DNA from: Agromyces sp. NDB4Y10 | GTDB taxonomy: Bacteria; Actinomycetota; Actinomycetes; Actinomycetales; Microbacteriaceae | Length of the DNA stretch: 64,000 bases | NCBI RefSeq assembly: GCF_001620055.1 | Contig: NZ_LQGY01000035.1 | Location: 1-64,000 of the forward strand | Direction of reading: 5' to 3' | Shown here: positions 8,372-17,552 of the stretch, piece by piece | Layout of the letters: every line of letters begins with the position of its first letter | Position numbering within the stretch: the stretch's first letter is position 1 | The notes under the pieces: model-generated | Seen by the model: only the letters and a program-made list of their open reading frames with translations | Databases searched by the model: none | Told to the model about the DNA's origin: nothing | Made by a program: the position numbers and the translations under genes

Positions 8372-10663
8372 TCAGGGCCGGACGCCTCCGGCGCTGGACC
8401 GGAATGCCCGCAGCCGGAGGCTGTTGGCGACCACGAACACGCTCGAGAACGCCATCGCCGCCCCGGCGAGCATCGGGTTCAGCAGGCCGAGCGCCGCGAG
8501 CGGGATGGCCGCGACGTTGTAGGCGAACGCCCAGAACAGGTTGCCCTTGATGACGCGGAGCGTCCGCCGTGCGAGCCGGATGGCGTCGACGGCGGCCAGC
8601 AGGTCGCCCCGGACGAGCGTGAGGTCGGCCGCCTCGATGGCGACGTCGCTGCCCGTGCCCATCGCGATCCCCAGGTCGGCCTGCGCGAGCGCGGCGGCAT
8701 CGTTCACGCCGTCGCCGACCATCGCGACCGTGCGCCCCTCGTCCTGCAGGCGGGCGACCACGGCGACCTTGTCGGCAGGCAGCACCTCGGCGATCACCCG
8801 CTCGATGCCGACCTCGGCGGCGACGCGTCGCGCCACCGTCTCGTTGTCGCCCGTGAGCAGGATCGGCTCGAGTCCGAGGCCGCGCAGCTTCGCGACCGCG
8901 TCGGCGCTCGTGGGCTTGATCGCGTCGGCGACGGTGAGCGCGCCGCGCACGGCGCCGTCCCACGCGACGACGACGGCGGTGCGCCCCTCGGCCTCCGCGG
9001 CGGCCACGGATGCCGCGACGCGGGCATCGGGCTCGATCGACCATTCGGCGAGCAGCGCGGGTCGACCGACGAGGACGAGGTGCCCGTCGACCACGCCGTG
9101 CACGCCGAGGCCCGGTCGGTTCTCGAAGGACTCGGGCGTGGGCAGGCCGCCGACGCGCGCCGCCGCACCGTCGGCGACCGCCTTCGCGACGGGGTGCTCG
9201 GAGGCGTGCTCGAGCGCGCCCGCGAGGCGCAGCAGCTCGGCCTCGTCGACGCCCTCGGCGGGGTGGACCCCGGCGAGCGACATCCGCCCGCTGGTCACCG
9301 TGCCGGTCTTGTCGAGCACGATCGTGTCGACGCGGCGCGTGGACTCGAGCACCTCGGGGCCCGTGATGAGCACGCCGAGCTGGGCTCCGCGGCCCGTGCC
9401 GACGAGCAGCGCGGTGGGCGTCGCGAGCCCCAGCGCGCAGGGGCAGGCGATGATGAGCACGGCGACCGCGGCGGTGAACGCGGCGGCCGGCGGGAATCCG
9501 CCTCCGAGCCACGCGCCGAGGGTTCCGGCGGCGATGAGGATCACGACGGGCACGAAGACGCCCGAGATGCGGTCGGCGAGCCGCTGCACCTCGGCCTTGC
9601 CGGCCTGCGCGCCCTCGACGAGCCGCGCCATCTGCGCGAGCTGCGTGTCGGCGCCGACGCGGGTCGCGCGGACGACCAGCCGGCCGCCGGCGTTGACGGT
9701 GGCGCCGACGACGGCATCGCCGACCTCGACCTCGACCGGGACCGACTCGCCCGTGACGAGCGAGGCATCGACCGCGCTCCGGCCGGAGACGACGGTGCCG
9801 TCGGTCGCGATCTTCTCGCCCGGGCGCACGACGAACTCGTCGCCGACCGCGAGCTCGTCGACCGGGATGCGGACCTCGGTCCCGTCGCGGAGGACCGCGA
9901 CATCTTTCGCCCCCAGCTCGAGGAGCGCGCGCAGGGCGGCGCCCGCGGCGCGCTTGGACCGCTTCTCGAGGTAGCGGCCGAGGAGGACGAACATCGTGAC
10001 GCCCGCCGCGACCTCGAGGTACAGGTTCGACGCGCCGTCGCTCGGCGCGACGGTCAGCTCGAAGGGGTGCACCATGCCGGGCTCGCCGGCGGTGCCGAGG
10101 AACAGCGCGTACAGCGACCAGGCGAACGCCGCGCTCACGCCGAGCGAGATGAGCGTGTCCATGGTCGCCGCGCCGTGGCGCAGGTTCACGAGCGCCGCCC
10201 GGTGGAACGGCCAGGCCGCCCACGTGACGACGTGCGCGGCGAGTGCGAGGGTGGCCCACTGCCAGTAGGTGAACTGCAGCGCCGGGATCATCGAGATGAG
10301 GATCACGGGCACCGCGAGCACGACCGAGGCGATCAGGCGCGTCCGGAGCGAGCGCAGCTCGACGTCCGCACGCGTCTCGGCGGTGGCGTCGGATGGCGCG
10401 CCACCGGCTTCGCCCGGAGCGGGGGCGGGCGGCGCGGGCGGGACGGCCCGGTAGCCGGCGGCCTCGACCGCGGCGATGAGTTCGGTCTCGCCCACGCCGG
10501 CCGGAGCCGACACGCGGGCCTTCTCGGTCGCGTAGTTGACGGTCGCGGTGACGCCGTCGAGCTTGTTCAGCTTCTTCTCGATGCGCATGGCGCACGAGGC
10601 GCAGGTCATGCCGCCGATCTCGAGCTCGATCACGCGGTCGCCGGATGCGGTGACGTCGGTCAT
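8372..10663 (-). CDS. copA: copper-exporting P1B-type ATPase
   Basis: Membrane ATPase that pumps Cu(I) out of the cytoplasm. Domains in order across 763 residues: N-terminal heavy-metal-associated domain with GGMTCASC at about residue 16; transmembrane helices; actuator loop with VTGES; the transport-site helix with [11 protein letters not shown]; phosphorylation motif DKTGT with Asp451; the HP motif in [11 protein letters not shown]; and the hinge [10 protein letters not shown]. The CPC motif with the HMA domain is typical of Cu(I) pumps. The start overlaps the upstream gene as ATGA. It is the last gene of a copZ-(His-rich protein)-copA operon behind CsoR-like operators, which supports copper over other metals. 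Confidence 0.95.
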   Translation of the reverse strand: MTDVTASGDRVIELEIGGMTCASCAMRIEKKLNKLDGVTATVNYATEKARVSAPAGVGETELIAAVEAAGYRAVPPAPPAPAPGEAGGAPSDATAETRADVELRSLRTRLIASVVLAVPVILISMIPALQFTYWQWATLALAAHVVTWAAWPFHRAALVNLRHGAATMDTLISLGVSAAFAWSLYALFLGTAGEPGMVHPFELTVAPSDGASNLYLEVAAGVTMFVLLGRYLEKRSKRAAGAALRALLELGAKDVAVLRDGTEVRIPVDELAVGDEFVVRPGEKIATDGTVVSGRSAVDASLVTGESVPVEVEVGDAVVGATVNAGGRLVVRATRVGADTQLAQMARLVEGAQAGKAEVQRLADRISGVFVPVVILIAAGTLGAWLGGGFPPAAAFTAAVAVLIIACPCALGLATPTALLVGTGRGAQLGVLITGPEVLESTRRVDTIVLDKTGTVTSGRMSLAGVHPAEGVDEAELLRLAGALEHASEHPVAKAVADGAAARVGGLPTPESFENRPGLGVHGVVDGHLVLVGRPALLAEWSIEPDARVAASVAAAEAEGRTAVVVAWDGAVRGALTVADAIKPTSADAVAKLRGLGLEPILLTGDNETVARRVAAEVGIERVIAEVLPADKVAVVARLQDEGRTVAMVGDGVNDAAALAQADLGIAMGTGSDVAIEAADLTLVRGDLLAAVDAIRLARRTLRVIKGNLFWAFAYNVAAIPLAALGLLNPMLAGAAMAFSSVFVVANSLRLRAFRSSAGGVRP

Positions 10664-11652
10664 CGGCCCGCCTCCCCGTGGGCGTCGTCGTGGGCGCCGT
10701 CGTGGGCGCCGTCGTGCGCGGCCCCGCCGGCGGCATCCGTCGACCCCGCACCGGCGGTGAGCACCAACGGGACGGAGTGCACGGCACCGTCGAGCTGCAC
10801 GTCGAGGTAGAGCAGGTAGCGGCCCGCCGTCGGTGCGGTCGCCATGAACGAGATCTCGGGACCGGCCTGGGTGACGCCGTCGCCCGGTTCGCCCATGGGG
10901 TGCACGTGCAGGTAGGCCAGGTCGCCCTGGCGGAGCGCGACGAGGTGTCCGTATGCGCCGAGGTACGGCTCGAGCGTCGTGACGGGCTCGCCGTCGCGGG
11001 TGACGGTGAAGACGAGTTCGCGCTCGGCTCCGGCGACCAGCTCGCCCTCGACCTCGACGGTGATGCCGTCGACCGTCGCGGCGGTCGCGTCGCTCGTGCG
11101 CGGCTCGGGCGCGAACCCGCCCGCGACCTCGACCGTGGTCGTGAGGGTCACCGTCTCGCCGTGCCCGGCCGGAACGAAGTCGGCGAAGACGCGGTAGGTG
11201 CCGGCCGCATCGAAGGCGAACGGGAGGCTCCATTCGCCGCGATCGTCGATGACGGGGTGCACGTGGCGGAAGAGCGCGCCGTCGGTGCGCACCACGATGA
11301 GATGCAGGTCGCGCTCGTGCGAGGTCTCGTAGTCGGTGAGCGGGGCGCCCGCGGCATCCGTGATGCCGAAGGCGAGCTCGCCCTGCTCGCCCGGTGAGGC
11401 CGGAGCGCGGAGGCCGGTGAGGGTGTAGCCGGCGTGCGAGACGGCGAGTCCGCGCACGTCGTCGGCGGATGCCGCGGCGCCCGTGTGCTCGTCGCCGTGG
11501 CCCGGTTCTGCGGTGGTCATGTGGTCATCCTCGTTCGAGGTCCATGCGGCCGAGGCATCGGCCGGGATGACGAGAGGGGCGGCGACGAACGCGGCGGTGA
11601 AGACCGCCGCCGCGCCCGCCGCGAACAGCCCCAGCCTGGCTGCCGTGTGCAT
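10660..11652 (-). CDS. exported His-rich protein of the copper operon
   Basis: A 330-residue protein with an N-terminal signal or anchor ([20 protein letters not shown]). A beta-rich extracytoplasmic part follows, containing two similar halves, each with a HVHP motif ([19 protein letters not shown]). The C-terminus is [19 protein letters not shown], a metal-binding-like His/Asp tail. It resembles cupredoxin or Ig-like copper-associated proteins without my recognising a named family. It lies between copZ and copA, five bases after copZ and overlapping copA by ATGA. I infer copper sequestration or delivery outside the membrane; this is unproven. Confidence 0.75.
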   Translation of the reverse strand: MHTAARLGLFAAGAAAVFTAAFVAAPLVIPADASAAWTSNEDDHMTTAEPGHGDEHTGAAASADDVRGLAVSHAGYTLTGLRAPASPGEQGELAFGITDAAGAPLTDYETSHERDLHLIVVRTDGALFRHVHPVIDDRGEWSLPFAFDAAGTYRVFADFVPAGHGETVTLTTTVEVAGGFAPEPRTSDATAATVDGITVEVEGELVAGAERELVFTVTRDGEPVTTLEPYLGAYGHLVALRQGDLAYLHVHPMGEPGDGVTQAGPEISFMATAPTAGRYLLYLDVQLDGAVHSVPLVLTAGAGSTDAAGGAAHDGAHDGAHDDAHGEAGR

Positions 11653-11657
11653 CGTCG

Positions 11658-11867
11658 TCAGACGCGCACGGCGGAGTAGCCGGCCTCCTCGACCGCGGCG
11701 ATCACGCCGGCGTCGTCGAGGTCGGACGGCGCGGTGATCGAGAGCGTGCCGGATGCGGCGGACACCTGGATGTCCGTCACGCCGGTGAGCTGCTCGACCT
11801 CTTCGCGTACCGAGAGCTCGCAGTGGCCGCACGTCATGCCGGTCACCTGGTACTCGCGCTGCGTCAT
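11658..11867 (-). CDS. copZ: copper chaperone CopZ-like heavy-metal-associated protein
   Basis: A 69-residue single HMA domain carrying Cu(I) in the cytoplasm, probably to the downstream CopA. The metal motif GMTCGHC is at about residues 10-16, followed by the ferredoxin-like pattern SVREEVEQLTGV and EEAGYSAV. It has a good ribosome binding site (AGGAGAACGAG before ATG). It is the first gene of the operon, with two CsoR-type palindromes 35 to 85 bases upstream, so induction by copper is expected. Confidence 0.92.
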   Translation of the reverse strand: MTQREYQVTGMTCGHCELSVREEVEQLTGVTDIQVSAASGTLSITAPSDLDDAGVIAAVEEAGYSAVRV

Positions 11868-11901
11868 CTCGTTCTCCTCGTGGTCGGACCGGGTTCGATA
11901 G

Positions 11902-11916
11902 TACCCGGATGGGGTA
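11902..11916. promoter_or_regulatory. second, imperfect CsoR-like operator
   Basis: TACCCGGATGGGGTA, an imperfect inverted repeat with TACCC/GGGTA ends, 35 bases from the copZ start and similar to the site at 11934-11950. Confidence 0.5.
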
Positions 11917-11933
11917 TGCAACTCCTGAACCGT

Positions 11934-11950
11934 ATACCCCTCCGGGGTAT
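11934..11950. promoter_or_regulatory. CsoR-type copper operator
   Basis: ATACCCC-TCC-GGGGTAT is a perfect 7-3-7 palindrome with the G/C tract and TA ends typical of CsoR operators. On the minus strand it lies in the 17-base spacer between TTGCGG and TACGGT, a position where a repressor would block polymerase. No csoR gene occurs in the window. Confidence 0.75.
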
Positions 11951-11998
11951 TCCGCAACCGGTGACCCGGCAATGTCGGCCCGCCTGTCGGCACGGCGA

Positions 11999-12038
11999 AC
12001 GGCGCGGCATCCGCTCCCCCGAACGGATGCCGCGCCGT
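11999..12038 (-). terminator. terminator of the YtrA-like ABC operon
   Basis: ACGGCGCGGCATCCG (11999-12013) and its exact reverse complement (12024-12038) form a 15-bp stem with a 10-base loop, 20 bases after the permease stop at 12059. Confidence 0.75.
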
Positions 12039-12058
12039 GGTCGCCGCCGCGGACTCCC

Positions 12059-12832
12059 CTACCGGGGCGTGGCGCGTCGGATCACGAGGAACCCCGCACC
12101 GGCCCAGGCCAGCGCCGTCAGGAGCAGCAGCGAGAAGACCCCCACCACGCCGATCGAACCCAGCCAGTCGCCGAGCGGCTCCCACGACTCGGTGAACGTC
12201 AGCAGGGCGATGACGCCGAGGATCAGGGCCATCGCGCCGGCGGCCAGCGTGAGCATCCCCTTCATGCGCCACCGCATGAAGACGGTGGTCACCCCGGCTC
12301 CGATGAACAGCACCAGCAACTGCAGGGCGAAGGTCGAGTAGAACGCGGTCGCCCAGTCGCCACCCACGTACCAGAGCGCATCGAACATCCCCGCGCCGAT
12401 GCCCCAGCCTCCGGTCGCACGCTCGATCAGCAGCAGCGTCGCGATCGCGAGCGCGTACAGCACCGAGGCGAGGACGAACATCAGGCCCGTGCCGAGCCAG
12501 TAGTCGCGGCGCGTGGCACCGAAGCCGAGTGCGAACGGGAACGTGTACGACACGGCCTGGACGCCCACCACGATGAGATACCACTGCGGCGAGAGCACCG
12601 CCCAGCTGTACCGGAAGCCCGTGTTCTCCATCGGCACCCCGGATCCCAGCAGGATCAGCGCGATGACCATCGTGATCGCCCACGCGCCGCCGAGCACCAT
12701 CGCCGGCACGCCGAAGAAGATCGACGGGTTGACCGCGTGCAGGCGCACGATGCGCCAGATCTCGTTCGGTCGGAGGCGCGACGCGCCCTCGGTCGTGGCG
12801 GCCCGCACGGGGCCGGTTGCGGTGGCGGTCAT
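12059..12832 (-). CDS. ABC transporter permease-like membrane protein
   Basis: A 257-residue integral membrane protein with about six hydrophobic helices (from FFGVPAMVLGGAWAITMVIALILL to the C-terminal GVFSLLLLTALAWAGAGFLVI) and a cytoplasmic N-terminus. It carries no recognisable transport-family motif. Its ATGA overlap with the ATP-binding gene makes it the membrane partner of that ATPase. Substrate unknown; systems with a YtrA-type regulator often respond to cell-wall-active compounds. A strong hairpin terminator follows. Confidence 0.8.
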   Translation of the reverse strand: MTATATGPVRAATTEGASRLRPNEIWRIVRLHAVNPSIFFGVPAMVLGGAWAITMVIALILLGSGVPMENTGFRYSWAVLSPQWYLIVVGVQAVSYTFPFALGFGATRRDYWLGTGLMFVLASVLYALAIATLLLIERATGGWGIGAGMFDALWYVGGDWATAFYSTFALQLLVLFIGAGVTTVFMRWRMKGMLTLAAGAMALILGVIALLTFTESWEPLGDWLGSIGVVGVFSLLLLTALAWAGAGFLVIRRATPR

Positions 12833-13734
12833 GCCGCGACCTCCTTCTCGGGCGCGCCGGCGAGCTCCGTGCCGGTCAGGTGGACGATGAGCTGCTGGAG
12901 CGACACCGGCGCGAGCTCGAGGCCGAGCTCCGCCGCGCGCAGGCGGTCAGCGCGGTCGAGCCGACCGTCGATCGTGGCCGAGGCGAGGCCGCCGATCGCC
13001 TCGCGCCCGATGACCGGGCGATCGGCGACGAAACGCTCGACCGCAGTGCTCGGACCCGCCACCGTCGTCGCCGAACCGCGCACGTCGTCGGCGTCGCTGT
13101 CCAGCAGGATCCGCCCTCGGTCGATGAGGATGACGTGCTCGAGCAGGTTCGCGACCTCGTCGATCAGGTGCGTCGAGAGCACGATGGTGCGCGGGTGCTC
13201 GGCGTAGTCCTCGAGCAGGCGGTCGTAGAAGATCTGCCGCGCCACCGCGTCGAGTCCCAGGTAGGGCTCGTCGAAGAACGTCAGCGGTGCACGACTCGCG
13301 AGGCCGACGATCACGCCGACGGCCGAGAGCTGGCCGCGGGAGAGCTTCTTGATGCGCCGCTTGAGCGGGAGCCGGAAATCGGCGACGAGCCGCTCGGCGA
13401 ACGCGGCATCCCAATGCTCGAAGAACCAGGGAGCGGACGTCAGCACGTGCGCCGGGGTGAAGTCCTCGGGGTAGCGCTGCGCCTCGGCGATGAAGCACAG
13501 CCGGCGCAGGACCTCGGCGTGCTCGGCCGGCGCGCGGCCGAACACCTCGAGCTCGCCGCCGTTCGGGAAGATCTGGCCCGTGAGCAGCTGCATGATCGTC
13601 GTCTTGCCCGCGCCGTTGCGGCCGAGCAGGCCGTAGATGCGGCCCTCTTCGAGCGTGAGGTCGATGCCGTCGATGGCGGTGAAGGACCCGTAGCGCTTCA
13701 CGAGCCCGCGGGCTCGGGCGACGGTGGTGGTCAT
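12829..13734 (-). CDS. ABC transporter ATP-binding protein
   Basis: A 301-residue ATPase subunit. Walker A is GRNGAGKTT near residue 39, the signature is a degenerate LSRGQLSAV, and Walker B is LTFFDEPYLGLD followed by a switch histidine in LSTHLIDEV. The C-terminal 80 residues are an extension found in YtrB/BcrA-like exporter ATPases. It is coupled by ATGA overlaps to the GntR gene upstream and to the permease gene downstream, making a compact regulator-ATPase-permease operon. Export or membrane-stress function is inferred from that arrangement. Confidence 0.9.
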   Translation of the reverse strand: MTTTVARARGLVKRYGSFTAIDGIDLTLEEGRIYGLLGRNGAGKTTIMQLLTGQIFPNGGELEVFGRAPAEHAEVLRRLCFIAEAQRYPEDFTPAHVLTSAPWFFEHWDAAFAERLVADFRLPLKRRIKKLSRGQLSAVGVIVGLASRAPLTFFDEPYLGLDAVARQIFYDRLLEDYAEHPRTIVLSTHLIDEVANLLEHVILIDRGRILLDSDADDVRGSATTVAGPSTAVERFVADRPVIGREAIGGLASATIDGRLDRADRLRAAELGLELAPVSLQQLIVHLTGTELAGAPEKEVAA

Positions 13735-14090
13735 GACAGGATCCTTTCCTCGCGGAGCATGCCCGCGAGCTCGTCGATGCCGATGCCGAGCTTCGCGGCC
13801 TCGGTGATGAGCGGTCTGAGGTAGTCGGCGGCGAACTCGTCCCGCCGTCGTTCGATGAGCCGGGCGCGTGCGCCGGGGACGACGAACATGCCGACGCCGC
13901 GCCGCTTGGCGACGATGCCCTGCTCGACGAGCCGGTTCACGCCCTTGAGCGCGGTGGCCGGATTGATGCGGTGGAACGCGGCGAGCTCGTTGATCGACGG
14001 GATGGCGGCGTCCTCCGCGACCGCGCCGTCGATGATGTCGTTCTCGATCTGCTCCGCGATCTGCACGAAGATCGGCCGTGAATCGTCCAT
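13731..14090 (-). CDS. GntR-family repressor, YtrA subfamily
   Basis: A 119-residue regulator with an N-terminal winged helix (IFVQIAEQIENDIIDG, then SINELAAFHRINPATALKGVNRLVEQGIVAKRRGVGMFV read in two parts) and only a short C-terminal helical tail, the mark of the YtrA subfamily, which regulates adjacent ABC exporters. It overlaps the ATPase gene by ATGA. A 28-bp palindrome immediately upstream is the probable operator, so the operon is likely self-repressed. The effector is not predictable. Confidence 0.88.
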   Translation of the reverse strand: MDDSRPIFVQIAEQIENDIIDGAVAEDAAIPSINELAAFHRINPATALKGVNRLVEQGIVAKRRGVGMFVVPGARARLIERRRDEFAADYLRPLITEAAKLGIGIDELAGMLREERILS

Positions 14091-14110
14091 TCGCGCTCCG
14101 GTCGGGTTGC

Positions 14111-14138
14111 TTGGTTAATTACTTCAGTAGTTAACCAA
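14111..14138. promoter_or_regulatory. 28-bp palindromic operator of the YtrA-type regulator
   Basis: TTGGTTAATTACT, a TC centre, then AGTAGTTAACCAA: 13-base arms with a single mismatch, AT-rich in a GC-rich genome, 20 bases before the GntR start. It probably covers the operon promoter. Confidence 0.75.
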
Positions 14139-14157
14139 CCATGCACACCGGGCGCTG

Positions 14158-15147
14158 TCAAGCGCGAGCGCGCCGCGGCATCCGCACCCGCCCCTGCGCG
14201 AGGAGGATGCCGGTCATCACCACGAGTGCGCCCACCGGCTCGTTCCAGGTGAGCGGCTCGCCGAGGATCAGCACGCCGAGCACCACGCCGACCACCGGCG
14301 TGACGTACGTGACCGTCGAGGCGTTGGTCGGGCCCCAGTCGCGGATCACGGCGATGTTCCACACGTACGCCAGGCCCGTGCCCGCGATGCCGAGCACCGC
14401 GAGGCACACGACCACGGCGGCATCCAGCCGCACCGGACCCAGGGCGAGCAGGGGCGTGAGGAGCAGCATGACGGCACCCGCCATGCCCACCTGCAGGAAC
14501 GCGAACGTCGTCGCCGCGATCGGCCGGCCGCTCAGGAACCGGCGCGTGTACCCGAACATCACGCCGTAGCAGGCGGTCGCGCCGAGGATGGCGAGCTGGC
14601 CCGCGAGGTCGCCGCCGAACGCCGCCTGCCACGGTCCGATGATGACGACCACCCCGACGATGCCGACGACCACCCCGAGCCACCGCGACGCGTCGAGCCG
14701 CTCGACGCGGAACGCGAGCGTCGCGATGAGGGCGGTCATGATCGGCGTGGTCGCGTTGAGGATCGACGCGAGGCTCGAGGTCACGGTCTGCTGCGCCCAC
14801 GAGAACAGCAGGAACGGCACGACGCACCCGGCGACGCCGATGACCAGGAAGTGCAGCCACACGACCGGTTCGCGCGGCAGCACCGGCCCGCCGGCCACGT
14901 GCGGACGCGCGACGAGCACGACGACGCCGAGCGTGAGCGTGCCGAGCACGATCCGCGCCCAGGCCACCTGGGTGAACGAGAGTCCCGTGAGCGCGACCGC
15001 GATGAACAGGAAGCTCGCGCCCCAGACGAGGCCCGCCGCGAGGAACTGCACCCAGGTGCGCACCCCGCCGCCGGGTCGGCGGTCGACGGATGCCGCGGGG
15101 CCGGCCTGCGAACGGACGGACGTGGAAGTCGGGGTGGGCGTGCTCAC
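14158..15147 (-). CDS. EamA/DMT-superfamily transporter
   Basis: A 329-residue inner-membrane protein with about ten hydrophobic helices in two EamA repeats. The first begins FLAAGLVWGASFLFIAVALTG and the second about residue 180 (GATACYGVMFGYTRR). These usually export amino acids or other metabolites, but no substrate can be assigned. The GTG start is six bases after a TACCGT hexamer on the minus strand. Its stop lies 20 bases from the AT-rich GntR operator and no terminator is obvious, so some read-through into the next leftward operon is possible. Confidence 0.87.
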   Translation of the reverse strand: MSTPTPTSTSVRSQAGPAASVDRRPGGGVRTWVQFLAAGLVWGASFLFIAVALTGLSFTQVAWARIVLGTLTLGVVVLVARPHVAGGPVLPREPVVWLHFLVIGVAGCVVPFLLFSWAQQTVTSSLASILNATTPIMTALIATLAFRVERLDASRWLGVVVGIVGVVVIIGPWQAAFGGDLAGQLAILGATACYGVMFGYTRRFLSGRPIAATTFAFLQVGMAGAVMLLLTPLLALGPVRLDAAVVVCLAVLGIAGTGLAYVWNIAVIRDWGPTNASTVTYVTPVVGVVLGVLILGEPLTWNEPVGALVVMTGILLAQGRVRMPRRARA

Positions 15148-15153
15148 TGGGTC

Positions 15154-15159
15154 ACGGTA
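15154..15159 (-). promoter_or_regulatory. leaderless -10 box of the DMT transporter gene
   Basis: TACCGT on the minus strand, six bases before the GTG at 15147. Confidence 0.5.
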
Positions 15160-15306
15160 CGTCCGCCCCGTGCCGCTCCACGAGGGGATCCGGACGCGAT
15201 GTCTGGAACCCGCCGAACGTTGGCAGCCTCGATCGCCGTCGCCACCGTCGCCACCGCCGACGCGGGCGGGTCGCGGCCCGCCCCTGGCGCGTCCGGGCGC
15301 AGCGCA

Positions 15307-15351
15307 ACGGGGGCGGATGCCGGACCGTCGGTCCGTGGCATCCGCCCCCGT
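15307..15351. terminator. 15-bp hairpin with nested inner hairpin
   Basis: ACGGGGGCGGATGCC (15307-15321) pairs perfectly with 15337-15351; the loop itself holds GGACC/GGTCC. It lies in the 299-base gap between the symporter stop and the DMT start, which otherwise holds only the actP terminator and the DMT promoter. Confidence 0.6.
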
Positions 15352-15402
15352 CGTGCCGGCGACGAGGCCAGGGCAGGCATTCCCACCCCGTCGCAGTCAT
15401 TC

Positions 15403-15443
15403 CCGCCGGCCGCCCGCTCCCCCCGGTGCGGGGCGGCCGGCGG
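15403..15443 (-). terminator. terminator of the actP operon
   Basis: CCGCCGGCCGCCC (15403-15415) and GGGCGGCCGGCGG (15431-15443) form a perfect 13-bp stem starting four bases after the symporter stop codon. Confidence 0.75.
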
Positions 15444-15446
15444 AGC

Positions 15447-17060
15447 CTAGTGGCTCACCGCCTTCTCGGCGCCGAGCCCGGTGAGCGAGCGGACCTCCAT
15501 CTCGGCCTGCTTCACGGCGTCCTCGCGACGGTTGTCGATGACGCTGACGATCCAGCCGAGCAGGAAGGCGAGCGGGATGGACACGATGCCCGGGTTCGAC
15601 AGCGGGAAGATCGCGAAGTCGATCGCCTCCGTCTTCAGCATCGAGGTCTCCGAGCCCGACACGACCGGCGAGAACGCGATGAGCACGATCGCCGAGATCA
15701 GGCCGCCGTACATGCTCCACAGCGCACCGCGGGTGGTGAACCGCTTCCAGAACAGCGAGTAGACGATCGTGGGCAGGTTGGCGGATGCCGCGACCGCGAA
15801 CGCCAGCGCCACGAGGAACGCGATGTTCTGGCCATTGGCGCCGATGCCGCCGATGATCGCGACGACGCCGATGATCACCACGGTGCGGCGGGCGACCTTG
15901 ACCTCGGCGCCCGGCTCGGGCTTGCCCTTCTTCACGACCGACGCGTAGATGTCGTGCGCGAACGAGGCCGCCGCCGTGATCGTGAGGCCCGCGACGACCG
16001 CGAGGATCGTCGCGAACGCGACCGCCGAGATGAGGCCGAGCAGCAGCGGCCCGCCGAGCGAGAACGCGAGCAGCGGTGCCGCCGAGTTCGGGCCGCCGGG
16101 TGCCGCGGCGATGACCTCGGGACCCACGAGCGCCGCCGCGCCGTAGCCGAGCACCAGCGTGAACACGTAGAAGATGCCGATGAGCCAGATCGCCCAGACG
16201 ACCGACTTGCGCGCCTCCTTCGCCGTGGGCACGGTGTAGAACCGCATGAGCACGTGCGGCAGGGCCGCGGTGCCGAGCACCAGGGCGAGGCCGAGCGACA
16301 CGAAGTCGACCTTGGCGAGCTCCGAGACGCCGTACTTCAGGCCCGGGTCGAGGATCGCCGGGTTCTCCGCGACCTCGACCGCGCGGTCGAGCAGCGTCGA
16401 GAAGTTGAAGCCGTACATCGCGAGCACCCAGACCGTCATGAGCCCGGCACCGGCGATGAGCAGCACGGCCTTGATGATCTGCACCCAGGTGGTGCCCTTC
16501 ATGCCGCCGACGAGCACGTAGAGGATCATGAGCCCGCCGACGACCGTGATGACGAGCGCCTGGCCGACCTGGTCGCCGATGCCGAGCAGGAGCGACACCA
16601 GGCCGCCCGCGCCGGCCATCTGGGCGAGGAGGTAGAAGAAGCACACGACGAGGGTCGTGGTCGCTGCGGCGATGCGCACCGGGCGCTGCTTCAGGCGGAA
16701 CGACAGCACGTCGGCCATCGTGAACTTGCCCGTGTTGCGGAGCAGCTCGGCGACGAGCAGCAGGGCGACGAGCCAGGCCACGAGGAAGCCGATGGAGTAC
16801 AGGAACCCGTCGTAGCCGGTCATCGCGATCGCGCCGACGATGCCGAGGAAGGACGCCGCCGAGAGGTAGTCGCCGGCGATGGCCGAACCGTTCTGCCCGC
16901 CCGTGAAGGAGCGACCGGCGGCGTAGTAGTCGGCCGCGGTGCGATTGTTCCGGCTGGCGCGGAACACGATGACCATCGTCACGGCGACGAACGCGCCGAA
17001 GATGGCGATGTTGAGCCAGGGCTCGCCGGGTGAGGCGGCTGCCGCTTCGAACCGGAACAT
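15447..17060 (-). CDS. actP: cation:monocarboxylate (acetate/pyruvate) symporter, SSS family
   Basis: A 537-residue sodium:solute symporter with about 13 membrane helices. It shows the SSS hallmarks AADYYAAGRSFTGGQNG, AIAGDYLSAASFLGI and LPHVLMRFYTVPTAKEARKS. The last is typical of ActP/MctC acetate-pyruvate-propionate transporters. It is translated directly after the DUF485 gene (TGATG, one-base overlap), the partner normally found with ActP. The divergent promoter region has LytTR-like half-sites and faces a LytS/LytTR system, so pyruvate- or carboxylate-sensing control is a reasonable inference. The choice between acetate and pyruvate is open. Confidence 0.9.
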   Translation of the reverse strand: MFRFEAAAASPGEPWLNIAIFGAFVAVTMVIVFRASRNNRTAADYYAAGRSFTGGQNGSAIAGDYLSAASFLGIVGAIAMTGYDGFLYSIGFLVAWLVALLLVAELLRNTGKFTMADVLSFRLKQRPVRIAAATTTLVVCFFYLLAQMAGAGGLVSLLLGIGDQVGQALVITVVGGLMILYVLVGGMKGTTWVQIIKAVLLIAGAGLMTVWVLAMYGFNFSTLLDRAVEVAENPAILDPGLKYGVSELAKVDFVSLGLALVLGTAALPHVLMRFYTVPTAKEARKSVVWAIWLIGIFYVFTLVLGYGAAALVGPEVIAAAPGGPNSAAPLLAFSLGGPLLLGLISAVAFATILAVVAGLTITAAASFAHDIYASVVKKGKPEPGAEVKVARRTVVIIGVVAIIGGIGANGQNIAFLVALAFAVAASANLPTIVYSLFWKRFTTRGALWSMYGGLISAIVLIAFSPVVSGSETSMLKTEAIDFAIFPLSNPGIVSIPLAFLLGWIVSVIDNRREDAVKQAEMEVRSLTGLGAEKAVSH

Positions 17061-17437
17061 CAGCGCACCACCCCTTCGTCGGCGCGGTCGAGGAACACGC
17101 CCGTCTCGATCTCGTCGCGGATCCGCTCGGCCTTCGGGTCGAGGTGCTTGTTCGCGAAGCTGACGTACCACATGGTCACGGCGAACGTCGTGACCACCTG
17201 GGCGAGCCCGAGGAGCATGGCGACGTTGATGCTGCCGAACACCCGCGTGGACATGAAGTCGACGGCGTAGACGGCGAGGAGCACATAGGCCAGGTACCAG
17301 GCCAGGCAGGCTCCGAGCACCGGGAAGACGAAGCGCCGGTGCGTGCTCCGGAGCTCTTGGAATTCTGGTGATTGCTGCACTGCGGGATAGTCGACGTGGC
17401 TCAGGTCGACGTCCGCGCTCAGGGCCTCGTTGCCCAT
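17060..17437 (-). CDS. DUF485 membrane protein, symporter partner
   Basis: A 125-residue protein with two transmembrane helices (LGACLAWYLAYVLLAVYAV and VAMLLGLAQVVTTFAVTMWYVSFA, given in parts). The conserved DUF485 features are SPEFQELRSTHRRFVFP before helix 1 and the basic YVSFANKHLDPKAERIR tail. DUF485 proteins are encoded next to ActP/MctC symporters. GAAGGAGAG precedes the ATG, a strong ribosome binding site. First gene of the leftward symporter operon. Confidence 0.9.
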   Translation of the reverse strand: MGNEALSADVDLSHVDYPAVQQSPEFQELRSTHRRFVFPVLGACLAWYLAYVLLAVYAVDFMSTRVFGSINVAMLLGLAQVVTTFAVTMWYVSFANKHLDPKAERIRDEIETGVFLDRADEGVVR

Positions 17438-17552
17438 GGCGTCTCTCCTTCGAGGGGGTGCGGCGGGGCCGGGGCCCGCGTCGCTGCGGTCGCGATCCGT
17501 CCATGCTGACGAAGCCGGGGTCGCGCCGGGGGCCTCGACCGCTCGTCGTCGG

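Noticed and set aside
8349-10787. 812-codon minus-strand frame overlapping copA in another frame
   Set aside because: Same strand as copA but out of frame; copA has all P-type ATPase motifs, this frame has none.
6656-10810. 1384-codon plus-strand frame across the copper and SDR genes
   Set aside because: Antisense of several recognised genes with intact motifs; composition is Arg/Gly/Ala-rich with no recognisable domain.
15090-17033. 647-codon plus-strand frame opposite the symporter
   Set aside because: His/Glu/Arg-rich shadow of a transporter with clear SSS motifs.
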